Shown here one piece after another: positions 11,496-21,502 of a stretch of 64,000 nt of DNA. The stretch's first letter is position 1. Each line of letters opens with the position of its first letter. Source of the stretch: Cladorhizidae sp. MBARI D1340-BT2 (Eukaryota; Porifera; Demospongiae; Poecilosclerida; Cladorhizidae). The position numbers were made by a program, and so were the translations under genes. The notes below the pieces were generated by a model that did no database searches, was not told the DNA's origin, and saw only the letters and a list, made by a program, of their open reading frames with translations. The stretch is taken from contig JAQNBH010000015.1 in the NCBI GenBank assembly GCA_028752905.1, positions 34,144,163 to 34,208,162 on the forward strand. Reading direction: 5' to 3'.

Positions 11496-12635
11496 AGCTC
11501 ATTTCCTTTTAGAAAAAGAGGTGGAGCACCACTTACCTCAACCCTGCTTGACACCGTTTTCCCTCTATACTTATCAAGTTAAAGTATTACTTGGACATTT
11601 GTTCTAAGCTAATGGTCACATCGAATTTGTTTCATTTTCATCTGTGAAGGTTTCTGGATGTACTGGGGAAAGGAATTTGGGGGATATTGCAAGATGTGTA
11701 ATAGATGTGAGAGAGTAAACAACTGGCTAGGAATGATCAAGGCTGAGTTACATCTGATCCCTGTAAATTCAGTTTGGAGCAAACTTGGCATTAATCTAAT
11801 AGGTGAGTTGTAAATAATTTTCTTTTTTCTGTCTTTTGTCAGCATGGATGGCCAAAGATGATCATCTGATCAAGGGGAAGGGATTTATTAATGCAGTGAC
11901 AAGGTATCTCACTTAGTATTACAGTTCAATAGACTATGCTAATCCATTTTACCTTTTTGCAATGTTATTTCCACTCATGCAGTAGGCATGTACAATGTAC
12001 AGATACATGCTTTCAATATGAAATCTTGCTCATCTTCAATACAACTATTCTAATACAGTACTAAACTAGAATGGTGGCTTTTAGCCGATGACATCAATCG
12101 TAAATTGTAGGTTAATTAATTTTTAGCCAATGTTTTGACCAGTGTCATTTGGGCTTTCGGAGCAAGTGAAAAAAGCACAAAATATAAGGTAATTTATATA
12201 GATTGCAATGGGTTCAAAAAGTTCACCTGATTCGTACATGAACATGATGTGTCTGATTGTCAGCAAGATAACCTTGCGTTTTAAAGGGACCAAAGTATGT
12301 TGGTAACAAGAAGCTTACTATTTGCTATTCTATTCAGTTTTTTCTCATATTGCTGTTGTTTTTAACTTGCATTTAACTGGTTCATTTTAGGTGCCTTTAT
12401 GACTATACAAATGTTAACTGCTGTCATATATCGTACCTCTTACAATATTTCCCCAACATCATTTACCTTTTCACCAATATATCTCAGAAACCTTCATAGA
12501 ATAAAAATTCAACGTGAACGCTAGCTTACAACAGAAATGTTAAATGCCAACGTTTTCCAAGTACTATTTTAAGATGGCAAACAACGTCATGCAGGTTTGA
12601 GGAAAGTGGTGCTCCACCTCTTTTTGAAATGAGCT
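11496..12635. mobile_element. Non-autonomous element with about 50-bp terminal inverted repeats
   Basis: The left end (11496-11552) starts AGCTCATTTC and continues through AAAAAGAGGTGGAGCACC. The right end (12586-12635) is its reverse complement, differing by a 7-bp indel and a few substitutions. The 1140-bp interior has no credible ORF. I could not see a clean target-site duplication, so the exact ends and the superfamily are unassigned. Structure suggests a MITE-like or deleted DNA transposon. Confidence 0.7.
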
Positions 12636-12748
12636 TGTCAATATTCTCACATTCAAAATATAATTTATAACTTCTGCTGCTCTGACATGGACAAACCTAT
12701 GGGGAGAGCTCTCGGGATAACCAAATGTAATTTTGTAAGAGACAAACC

Positions 12749-14215
12749 TTGCTCATGATCTTACTCAGGTCTTGTCTCTCCCAAATAAGGTCAACAAGCA
12801 GTTGTCAGAGGAGAAGAAGTGGACAATACAGAATATTGATACGAACAAATGAGAGGGGAAAGCCTGGTCATGAACGAAAAGTTTCCAAAGATTCCCAGAA
12901 GTCACCCCAAACACTCTTCACCAAGCAAGATGGGGAGAGCATGTTTCCAATGCGGCAAGACACTGACAACATTGTCCTGTGAGAGAGACAAAATGTGGCA
13001 AGAAAGATCACCATCAATGGGTGTGCAAATCTAATGCAAAAGTGGGATGAGTCCATGCAAGCTACAAGAGCCACCAAAAAGAAGCAATGATGTCTTGCTT
13101 GGAATAGAAAGAATGATCAGAACCAGTGGGTGGTTAATTTGAAGCTGAATAACCAAAGTTCCTCATAGATACAGGAACTGAATCTAATATCAATTTCTAG
13201 AGATGCCTCTGGTACCTTCAGATCCACTCTTGAGCAGTCCAAGCCCGAATGATTTTCCATGCGAAGGGAAGTTCTGGGGCAAACAACAGGTTGAAAACTG
13301 TGAAACCGAACAAGAAACGCATCGTATATGTTTACATCACCCTCACTGGGGTGGCAGCTATAGAAGCACTCAACTTATACTAGCATGGGTTTGCCCTGTT
13401 GAGGAAACAAGAAACTGGAAGACATTTACCTTTATATCTTCAGTCGGCTAGGCAAGCTAGAGCGAGAGTGCAAGAACAAGCTGAGAGAATATTTCCATCT
13501 GTATGGAATCAACACACCTTGTTAAGTAGCAATACTACTGATGCCAGCCATCAGGAAGGAGGTAGATGGAATGGAGAAATTTGGGGTAATTTCTCAGGTA
13601 GAAGAAAAAAGAGAGTGGTGTGCCTGGGTGGTGGTGGTGCCAAAATCCCAAGGCAGAGTGAAAATATGTGTCAAACTGACATGGTTGAATGAGTGTATGC
13701 CGAGAATGAGAGTGGTTGCCAAGAATATCACCAGAAGCCTGCAGTGCAACAGAGACTAGCACAAGTTACAGGGACTTGAGCCTTCGCTATGGTCAATGCA
13801 AACGCAGTCTTTTACATAATTACAGGAAGAATCAGATGCCTACACACAGGACACTTTACAAAATCTACAGCTGAGTCAATGGTGAATCATACAACCTCTA
13901 TCTTTGCTCAACATGGCATTCTAGAGGTTATTATCTTAAACAGGGACCTCAGTATACATCGGAACATTACCAGAGATTCACTAAGGAAGACGGGTTCAGA
14001 CATATTACTAGTAGCCCTGACTACCTTTGAGCAAACTGTGAAGCCAAGAGAGGAACACAAAGAGTTAAAAAAATATTTTGGAGAAATCAAAGACTCCCTA
14101 CCGAGCACTACTGGCTTACCGTATGCCACTGCAAATTGGATACAGTCCATCCGAGTTACTGATATCCATAAATTACCAATAGTTATAATGTTGGTTCTAT
14201 GCATGCTCATAATTG
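12749..14215 (+). pseudogene. Decayed Ty3/gypsy fossil: gag knuckle, protease, RT start, integrase piece
   Basis: Broken plus-strand frames follow the order of a Ty3/gypsy polyprotein. A zinc-knuckle-like CFQCGK lies near 12945. A retropepsin-like FLIDTGTESN follows near 13150-13190. An RT N-terminal stretch (MEKFGVISQVEE, VVVPKSQGRVKICV) spans 13540-13690. After about 13760 the sequence jumps to integrase-core-like text (STAESMVNHTTSIFAQHGI) at 13870-13925. The RT catalytic core, RNase H and integrase zinc finger are missing, so an internal deletion is inferred. No LTRs were recognised. It is clearly inactive. Confidence 0.62.
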
Positions 14216-14571
14216 TACCTAGAGAGTAGAGCATTGTTTGTGGCTATTACTCCATCCTAGCTAATCTAGTTCAAGTGAGCCCATGCCTAACACCACACAC
14301 TCATTATATAAGATTTAATGAAGACCAATATTATAATACAGCTGTATTTGGAGTTGATTAAATAAAGGGTCTGAAATATTTGTTGCTACATAGGTAAGTA
14401 AATTCTTGTTCATTTCTTTTTTCATTTCTTTTTTGACTAGTCAATATATATATATTTTTAGCTGAAACATATTTTGTCTTTAATCTTAATCGAGATTTTC
14501 TGCTACACTATGTTAACCCTTAACACTAGTAGTATATATCCTTTCTTCTCTTCCTCAGTCTCTGAGGCATG

Positions 14572-14780
14572 ACAATTGACTAACTTGATAATCCAAAGAG
14601 AGACTTTTACAGAAGAAGGCTGCTCTTAAATAAGCTGGCCTCTCCTGAGGACATCAGTGGGTTTCAAAGACTAATGTTATTCATAGTTCATTGTAAACTG
14701 TTAATTGTCTAGAAGTCTATATTTGGCTAGAACTAGGTTAAGTAAGTTAAGTTGGTTGTTCTTGTAAGGTTGACCTAACA
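14572..14780 (-). repeat. 3' LTR of element 1, truncated
   Basis: It matches 19650-19839 closely over about 190 bp and ends CTAACA next to the polypurine tract. The outermost part present in the other LTR (19571-19640, starting TGTTAGAC) is missing, and a 10-bp insertion lies near 14580-14590. Confidence 0.85.
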
Positions 14781-15229
14781 TCACCCCCTTCGGTGCAAGC
14801 TGTTGGTTCATCTGGCCATTCCCGTTTGGAGAGAGCGTCCGCGTTGGCATTGGCCTTTCCTTGTCTGTAGATGATGGTGTAATCAAGCTGGCATAGAATA
14901 TCCATCCAACGAGCAAGGCATCCACTGGTGGTGTCCTTATTGTTCAGAAAGGCCAAGGCATGATGGTCTGTTTGGATGATGAAGGGGCGACCGAGCAGAT
15001 AAGGAAGGAAATGTTTGCATGCGTCAACCACCGCCAAGCCCTCCTGCTCTGTCGCCAAGTAGTTTTGTTCCCGAGGAAGCATCTTTCTGGAATAGAAAGC
15101 CAATGGGTGATCATTGCCTGCATCGTCCTCTTGTGACAGGACCGCTCCAATCCCTCTCTGCGATGCGTCAGTCTGAAGGATGAATGTTTTTTCATAGTCG
15201 GGTGCAACCAAGAGACTGGGCCTGTACAA
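14747..15229 (-). pseudogene. Element 1 RNase H domain
   Basis: Ty3/gypsy RNase H of about 130 residues. Visible blocks are LQTDASQRGIGAVLSQ (first Asp), the ATEQEGLAVVDA Glu box, the TDHHALAFL Asp box and NANADALS at the end. A frame break and two stop codons separate it from the RT frame (15240-15390, including GYYHHFIPHF connection text), so RT and RNase H are no longer one frame. Confidence 0.85.
14781..14793 (-). promoter_or_regulatory. Polypurine tract of element 1
   Basis: The minus strand reads CCGAAGGGGGTGA immediately before the TGTTAGG start of the 3' LTR, the expected place of the plus-strand primer. Confidence 0.8.
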
Positions 15230-15381
15230 AGAAGTTCTTTGAGACGTCGAAATGCTAGTGTACAGTCGGGCGTCTACTCAACAGGATCTGGGCCTGCCTT
15301 TTTGGTGAGATCTGTGAGTGGAGCTGCTAATGAACTAAAGTGGGGAATGAAGTGATGGTAGTAACCTGTCATTCCTAGGAA

Positions 15382-16212
15382 TTAGCGGACTCCTGTTTTG
15401 GTTGATGGCTGTGGGTAGTTCTGGATAGCCATGAGCTTAGCCTCTTGAGGGGTGATAGTGCCGTGGCCGACCGTGTGGCCTAGGAATTGACAGGTAGTCA
15501 TCCCTAGCTGTGACTTGCCAGACTGGATCGTGAGACCCTCATCTCTGAGACGGCCAAACACTTGGCGAAGATGGGCGAGGTGATTCGTCCAGGACGGGCT
15601 AAAAACGGATATGTCGTCAATATAGACAGTCACAAAGGAGAACAGATCCCCCAGCAGTCCGTCCATAAGGTGCTGAAAGGTGGCGGGGGCATTTCGCAGT
15701 CCGAAGGGCATGACTGTAAACCGGAATTTACCAAAGGGTGCAAGAAATGTTGTTTTGTCCATGTCGCGTGGTTCCAGGGGAACTTGGTAAAATCCCCTGG
15801 CTAAATCAAAGGTAGAAAAGTATGTAGCCGAGGCCATTTTTTCCAAGATGTCCTCTATTCTGGGCATGTAATAGGGGTCTGGAGTGGTGACTGTGTTGAG
15901 GCGTCTATAATCCACCACCAAACGTACCGAACCTGGCGACTTCTTTGGGACCGCAAACATGGGCGCTGCCCATGGTGCCCTGGATGGTTCGATGAGATGT
16001 TTTTGTCTTAAAGTGGCGATCTCCTGCCGGACGGGTTCCTCCCACGCTTTAGGAATTCGGTAGAAACGAAGGTGAATGGGTAGGGCCGTGGCTGTATCGA
16101 TGCGGTATGTGGCTGTATCGATGCGGTGTGTGGCTGATGTAGCTCTTCCCAGTTTGCTCGCTGTAACGGTTGGATAGTCCTTCCATAGGTGGAGAATGTC
16201 CTGGCGTTGCAC
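15382..16212 (-). pseudogene. Element 1 reverse transcriptase domain
   Basis: Ty3/gypsy RT with all core blocks: APMFAVPKKSPGSVRLVVDY, LDLARG-type FDLARGFYQVPL, TVMPFGLRNAPATFQ and the catalytic VTVYIDDISVFS. It lies downstream of integrase, not upstream. A 22-bp tandem duplication near 16085-16130 gives repeated RIDTAT in the N-terminal part. The frame ends at a stop where the connection domain should continue. Confidence 0.88.
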
Positions 16213-16576
16213 TGGAGTAAGAGTTGGTCCAATCTGTGGAGGCTCAGTCGAGGTATGTGGACAGTAGTCTGGTAACTCTGTAATGACAGAGGGATCGGTG
16301 GAGATGTAGAGTATATTGGCAACAGGTCATATCCATAACTTCAGGGCTGTGACATGGACCGAGCGCGTACACTTATGCCTCTCTGGCATGTCCACCGAGT
16401 AAGTTACTGGGGAGAGAGAGCCTAGGATGGTGTATGGTCCACACTAACGGTCCTCTAGCTTCTGACCCCGGTGGCCAGAGAAGGCAGGAGTAAAGACCAG
16501 TACTTGGTCCCCCTTGTGGAAAGATGTAGTGGTAGCTGATTGATCAAACCAAGCCTTGGTTCTGGCTTGAGTGGTC

Positions 16577-18002
16577 TCATGTTGGTTGATTAGCAAGAGC
16601 CCTCATCTCGGTGAGGTCTGTACGGAGTTTAAGCAACCACTCCGTGACTGTGGTAGAGGTTGTCTTAGCTGGAACCCATTGCTGTCGTAAGATGTCGAGG
16701 GGTCCATGTACTTCGTGCCCGAAAAGCAGCTCAAAGGGTGAGAACCCTGTAGAAGAGCAGGGAGCTTCACGGCAAGCAAACAAGAGGTACTGGAGGTGTT
16801 CGTCCCAGTCCCTATGGTCTGCTACTGACTTCCGGACCATCTGCATTAATGTTTGATGAAATCTTTCAGCGGCCCTGTTGGACTGAGGGCGGTATGGAGC
16901 CGTCTTAGAGTGGAGTACGCCGAGGAACTTGAATGTTTCTTTCATCACAGAGGAGAGGAAGTTACTACCCCTGTCAGATAGTATCTCTAGAGGTACCGAC
17001 AATCTCGACATGATATGTAGCAGGGCTTTGGCGATGACATCTGCCGTGGTTGTGCGGAGGGGAACGGCATCCAGGTATCGGGAGCCCAGATCTATGTACG
17101 TGAGGATATATCTGTTTTTGGACTTGGTCACAGGCAAGGGGCCCACCACGTCAATAGCCACCTTGTCAAAGGGTCGAGTGATTATGAGGTGGAGGGGATA
17201 CCATAGGTGCTGTTTTGTGTGTATGCTTGGCCATTTTCTGGCAGCGGTCACAGGATTGACAAGTGGCCTTGACATCGGCGGCTAGGTGCGGCCAAAAGAA
17301 ATGCTTAAGTATTTTATACTTGGTACGCTTGAGGCCTCCATGTCCGGCCATTGGAGTCGAGTAAGCTAAGTCCAGTACCTGCTGCCGTCGGTTGGCAGGG
17401 AGAACTATTTGCCAAATTGGTTCTCCCAGTCGGTCGGTAGATTGTCGATGAAGGACGCCATGTTTGGTGACATACGGGGAGTTCTCCTTGTCTGCGGAAG
17501 ACCAAGGTTCTGCCAGTGTGGAGTCATTACGTTGGTCCCTGCAGAGGGCCTCAGAGTCAGCATTGGGCTGCAAAAGGGGGTCAAAATCCGGCAAAGGGGA
17601 AGGGTCAGTGTCTGGCCGGGATAGGTTTGTCTGAGGGAAGTCAAAGTCGTCCCCGATGAGGTCTGGGTGGAGTGCGAGGAGTTCTTCTGAAGCATCAGCA
17701 TTCTGTTGCTGACAGTGACTATCCTCTGCTGCTTGTTGGCGTGTTTGGACCACTAGTACGTCTCGAGGGATATCCTCAATTGCGGCCTTCATGAGTACAT
17801 AGAGTATATCGCAATCTCTGCCCAGGATGACATCATGATGGATATCATCAGAGATGGCCATAGGTAGGTAGTGTAAGTATTCGTCCCAGGATATTGCAGT
17901 CGAGCTGTACGACTGGCAGGGAGGTCGCCGGACCATGGACTCCCTTAATCGTGACATCAGACTGTCGGAGTGGGGTGATCGTCCCTGCGGAATGGAGGTC
18001 AT
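16577..18002 (-). pseudogene. Element 1 integrase, two offset frames
   Basis: The first frame (18002-17166) carries the end of the protease region, an acidic linker and the HHCC zinc finger (AGHGGLKRTKYK, FFWPHL, CQSCDRCQ). The second (17275-16577) carries the DDE core with Asp in AIDVVGPLP, Asp in LSDRGSNF and Glu in SNRAAERFHQ. A frameshift near 17190 separates them. A GPY/F-type CGPYTIL module follows near 16430-16440. Catalytic residues are present but the frame is broken. Confidence 0.87.
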
Positions 18003-19389
18003 CTAGCGTCCGCTTATTTATTACTGTGAGATCTGCCCCACTGTCGAGGAAGAAATGGACTGGTGCTTCCCCGATGGTACCCATGGTGAAGAGGGATGGC
18101 AGTCTGGTGACTGTTGGTTGAGATGGTTGGGTATGTCGGATACGATAGAGATCTCTATCTGGGCAGGCTGCACTGATGTGTCCCCATTTCCTGCAATTAA
18201 AGCAGAGGGGACCTTTGACATCGTCAAAGTATTTGCTGAGATCCTTTGGACGGCGGGTGGGCTGGTCGGATTTTTCCCTCTTGATCCAAGTGGGTGGCGG
18301 GATGTGGTGTCCTGGGTGAGTAAGAGGGTTCACATCCTCACTTAGTAGTTGGGATGGAGGGGGAGGGGGATGGTCTTGTTGTTGATACATAGGCCTTGGA
18401 TACGGAAGATGGTCAGAAGGTCGTTGTGGTCTAGGACCTTTCCAAGTGGTGTGGCTCTTCCATGCCGTAAGGCGATCAAATTTGCCTTCTGCGACCCAAG
18501 CATCTGCTTCTTGGATCATGTCCTGTGCTGTGAGTGGCTTTTGTGCACGTACAAACTGTGCCACCGACGGTTGCAGCTGGCGGTAAATAACTTCCTGCGT
18601 GATTAGAGTAGCACAGTCATTTATGCTGTGGCAATCTCTGAGACAGGTAAGGGCGACATCGAGGGTACGGTGGTGAACCTGGGAAACAGTCTCGAATGTC
18701 CGAGGATTGGGTTCTAGCCAGGCAGAGAATCGGGCAGACTGGGTAATGCCTAGTCGGGTGAGGATGGCTTTCTTGAGGGTAAAGTAACAGCCAGCCTGGT
18801 CCGTGGAAATGGAGAGTGTGACACTAGTGAGATCCCCCTGGAGCAGTGTACGGAGTTCTGCCGCCCATCTGGTTCTTGGTACATCATAGGCCGTCATGTG
18901 TTTTTCAAAACGGGCAAGATCCGCTTCGGCTGCCATGCCCTCACGGAGGAGGGGGAGTCGAGGGGGGGTTGGAGGGTTGGTAACAGTGATAGGATGGGTG
19001 CTCAGTGTCTCGAGTGCCTTTGCTAGCTGGATTTGGGCAGCCTCCTGCTGGCGTTGGTTCTCCAGCTGTTGTTGTTGCATTTGCAGCAAGAGGAGAGCTA
19101 CAGTGGGGTCGACAGTCGGAGTAGCAGTGGGTGGTAATCTGGTTCGTGGGTCTACTGGTCTTGGTCGATCTTGAGTTGGGTTTCTATCTGGGAGATATGG
19201 TGTCTCGCTGGGGTCTACTAGATTGTCGCAAGGAGGCGTACAATCACGAATGTAGGGATTCTCATCTAGAGGTGAGTGATAATCCTCTTTGTTTGATGGG
19301 TGTGGCCTTTCGTCTGGCCACACTTGGTTGTCGTTCTCATTGCCACTCATCGTGAAATCAAAGGGTCTGATGGCAAGGTCAGAACTCAC
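17848..19389 (-). CDS. Element 1 Gag-protease polyprotein
   Basis: 513 codons. The N-terminal third is Pro-rich and acidic with a Gln-rich coiled-coil-like segment (LQMQQQQLENQRQQ). A capsid-like middle follows (TLLQGDLTSV... AILTRLGITQSARF), then one CCHC knuckle (CFNCRKWGHISAAC) and a retropepsin with FFLDSGADLTVI. The frame ends in the protease. Homologous protease/linker sequence continues in another frame from about 17880, where a CTAC duplication is the likely shift site. The start Met at 19389 is the first in frame; the second Met (MSGNEND) is also possible. Confidence 0.85.
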   Translation of the reverse strand: MSSDLAIRPFDFTMSGNENDNQVWPDERPHPSNKEDYHSPLDENPYIRDCTPPCDNLVDPSETPYLPDRNPTQDRPRPVDPRTRLPPTATPTVDPTVALLLLQMQQQQLENQRQQEAAQIQLAKALETLSTHPITVTNPPTPPRLPLLREGMAAEADLARFEKHMTAYDVPRTRWAAELRTLLQGDLTSVTLSISTDQAGCYFTLKKAILTRLGITQSARFSAWLEPNPRTFETVSQVHHRTLDVALTCLRDCHSINDCATLITQEVIYRQLQPSVAQFVRAQKPLTAQDMIQEADAWVAEGKFDRLTAWKSHTTWKGPRPQRPSDHLPYPRPMYQQQDHPPPPPSQLLSEDVNPLTHPGHHIPPPTWIKREKSDQPTRRPKDLSKYFDDVKGPLCFNCRKWGHISAACPDRDLYRIRHTQPSQPTVTRLPSLFTMGTIGEAPVHFFLDSGADLTVINKRTLDDLHSAGTITPLRQSDVTIKGVHGPATSLPVVQLDCNILGRILTLPTYGHL

Positions 19390-19478
19390 TATAACTACGG
19401 CAGGTCGAATTTGGAAAGGGTGTGGTCAAGGTACGTTAGAACGAAATTTGATGAATGAATCGAAGATCAGTAGCTCGG

Positions 19479-19547
19479 GCGTGGTCGAAATGGTAACTTG
19501 AGCGTGGTCGAAATGGTAGCTTGGGCGAGGTCGAAATGGTAGCTCGG
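19479..19547. repeat. Three tandem 23-bp repeats in the element 1 leader
   Basis: The units at 19479, 19502 and 19525 all read GCGWGGTCGAAATGGTARC with minor variation. They lie between PBS and gag. Confidence 0.85.
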
Positions 19548-19558
19548 GCGCCTCCTTG

Positions 19559-19568
19559 GCTGCCACCA
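19559..19568 (-). promoter_or_regulatory. Primer-binding site of element 1
   Basis: The minus strand reads TGGTGGCAGC two bases after the 5' LTR end. The leading TGG pairs with a tRNA CCA end. Element 2 has the same ten bases at 51840. The tRNA is not identified with confidence. Confidence 0.65.
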
Positions 19569-19570
19569 GA

Positions 19571-19839
19571 TGTTAGACTATTGCAGACAATCTAATGGAG
19601 CAGTTGATAAATATAGAATTTATTATTGATAATCAAACACAAGACAATTGAAATCCAAAGAGAGACTTTTACAGAAGAAGGCTGCTCTTAAATAAGCTGG
19701 CCTCTCCTGAGGACATCAGTGGGTTTCAAAGACTAATGTTATTCATAGTTCATTGTAAACTGTTAATTGTCTCGAAGTCTATATTTGGCTAGGACTAGGT
19801 TAAAGTTAAGTTGGTTCTTCTTGTTAGGTTGACCTAACA
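19571..19839 (-). repeat. 5' LTR of element 1
   Basis: 269 bp bounded by TGTTAG...CTAACA, with 5'-TG and CA-3' ends. It is shared with 14572-14780. Confidence 0.88.
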
Positions 19840-21236
19840 GACTTAAATAAGTTCTTCTAATACTCAGAAGGCTATATAACACAGATGTTACAATGCCATC
19901 AATGAACTATATAGATGCTCTAGCCTTTATCTGGAATATCCATAACTTTTATTTTTTTATATTTATTGTTCATCTTTTATTAAACTAAGGCATGTTATTT
20001 GTATTTAATTTTTTATATTTAATATAATTATTTATTAATGATTTGGATTATTGTTTTGATGCCACTTTTATTTTATTATTATATAATGCCTTTAATATTT
20101 ACTATTTTTCATTATTTTGTCATATCCAGTTTACAGACTAGATGTGTCACGTTTAGTTTATTGTGATATTTCCTAACTAAGATGCATTTCCGATAAGTTG
20201 ACAGTAATTTATCATCAATAATATGCAGAACAACCTCTTCCTAACTGCATTAGAAAGAATACCTAGCATGTCACGTCACTTCCATAAACAATTTTTTTCT
20301 CGATTCTTTGAGGATTCCAGGTAGTTTTTTGTAGCAGTATAACTATATATATTGCTCTAGCCACCATTGGTCTAAATTTCCTTTAACAGCCACCAGTCTA
20401 GTTAAGCAGTTTTCCTCAGAAGAAAATATGAACCTATAACTTGTTCAGAAGTTCTGGGTGCTCGCCAACTAGGGGAAATAGCTAAAAAATATATCTTTAG
20501 TTTCATTCCAAAACCTCACAGTTTCAGCACCTAAAGTCATCAGTTTTATGGTCCAGCAGGGAATAATTGTAGCATACATGGGGTCGAGCGCTGAACTTGC
20601 ATAATAAAATTCATCAAAATGAAAATCAAATTGCATTGATGGAAGTTGTATTTTTGACACTATTGACACTTATACAGATGGTCCAAAGCACCATTTGTCT
20701 GGGGGATTTGACATAAATACAGCCTTTGAAAATCTTCTAATTCCCAAGTGCGAAGCCAAGTTGCAATCAAAGTTTTCTAATCGAAGTGCAAGATTTTCAA
20801 AGAGGAACGTAATGTTGCAAAACAAAGTATCAAATCGCACGTTTATTTTTTACTCGAATGCTAAGCCATACTGAGTACTGTTTCACTAGTGACATTGTGC
20901 CCAATCACCAATGGCACCCAGTCTGTGTTATATGTTTTGACTTTACCTGTAACCAATGATCATATGAAACCAATTCTGCCTCATGTTATTACCGCAACAA
21001 TCTTTAATGACGTGAATAACCAGTTAAATTTAAAATTATTTAACAGGCACCTAAAGGAAGGACCCACTGCATGTCCCAAATACTTGATGTTGGTTGTAGC
21101 CTAGTGATGTGTGCATGACTGATGTAGTCTGCCAACACATCACCTCGTACACAATAATGGTCTTTGATGTGCAACTAACCTTTCCTGATTGCCAAGCATA
21201 TTCAGAGATCATCCTTTTAGTTAATTGCATGCATGG
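19840..21236. other. AT-rich intergenic DNA between two LTR elements
   Basis: No coding feature is supported. The 19930-20140 part resembles the AT-rich tail found after the PLE remnant at 10.9-11.25 kb, so it may be an old PLE end. This is weak. Confidence 0.4.
21232..21236. repeat. Target-site duplication, left copy
   Basis: CATGG precedes the left LTR; the same five bases follow the right LTR at 26690-26694. Confidence 0.85.
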
Positions 21237-21448
21237 TAGAGAAGCGCTATGCGCCGTCATAGAACAAGATTGAACTGGACCAATAATCAGTGTGCAAGTC
21301 ATATGATGATAGCAATAACTGAGGCAAGGTAAGGGTCGTCAATTAGGTAAGATCGCTAAATGGAATATTGTGTGTGGATGATATTACATATCTAACTAAA
21401 GGTCGCTAAATGGAATATTGTGTGTGGATGATACTACATATCTAACTA
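21237..21448 (-). repeat. 3' LTR of element 3
   Basis: 212 bp, by eye identical to 26478-26689. It contains two tandem copies of a unit of about 50 bp (CGCTAAATGGAATATTGTG...) in the U3 part (21352-21448). Confidence 0.95.
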
Positions 21449-21460
21449 TCTCCCCCCAAG
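21449..21460 (-). promoter_or_regulatory. Polypurine tract of element 3
   Basis: The minus strand reads CTTGGGGGGAGA directly before the 3' LTR. Confidence 0.85.
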
Positions 21461-21502
21461 TTCACTGTAGGGGAACTGAAAATTCTGTGGTATCATCGTC
21501 CA

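Larger units (their letters stand above)
14572..19839 (-). mobile_element. LTR retrotransposon 1: Ty3/gypsy with integrase upstream of RT
   Basis: The element reads on the minus strand: 5' LTR 19839-19571, PBS 19568-19559, gag-protease 19389-17848, integrase 18002-16577, RT 16212-15382, RNase H 15229-14747, polypurine tract 14793-14781 and 3' LTR 14780-14572. The order gag-PR-IN-RT-RH is like Ty1/copia, yet the RT and integrase sequences are Ty3/gypsy-type (YIDD with PFGLRNAPATFQ, and a GPY/F module). This arrangement is known from the Gmr1-like group. Frameshifts and stops interrupt pol, so the copy is probably inactive. The 3' LTR lacks about 80 bp at its distal end. Confidence 0.85.
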
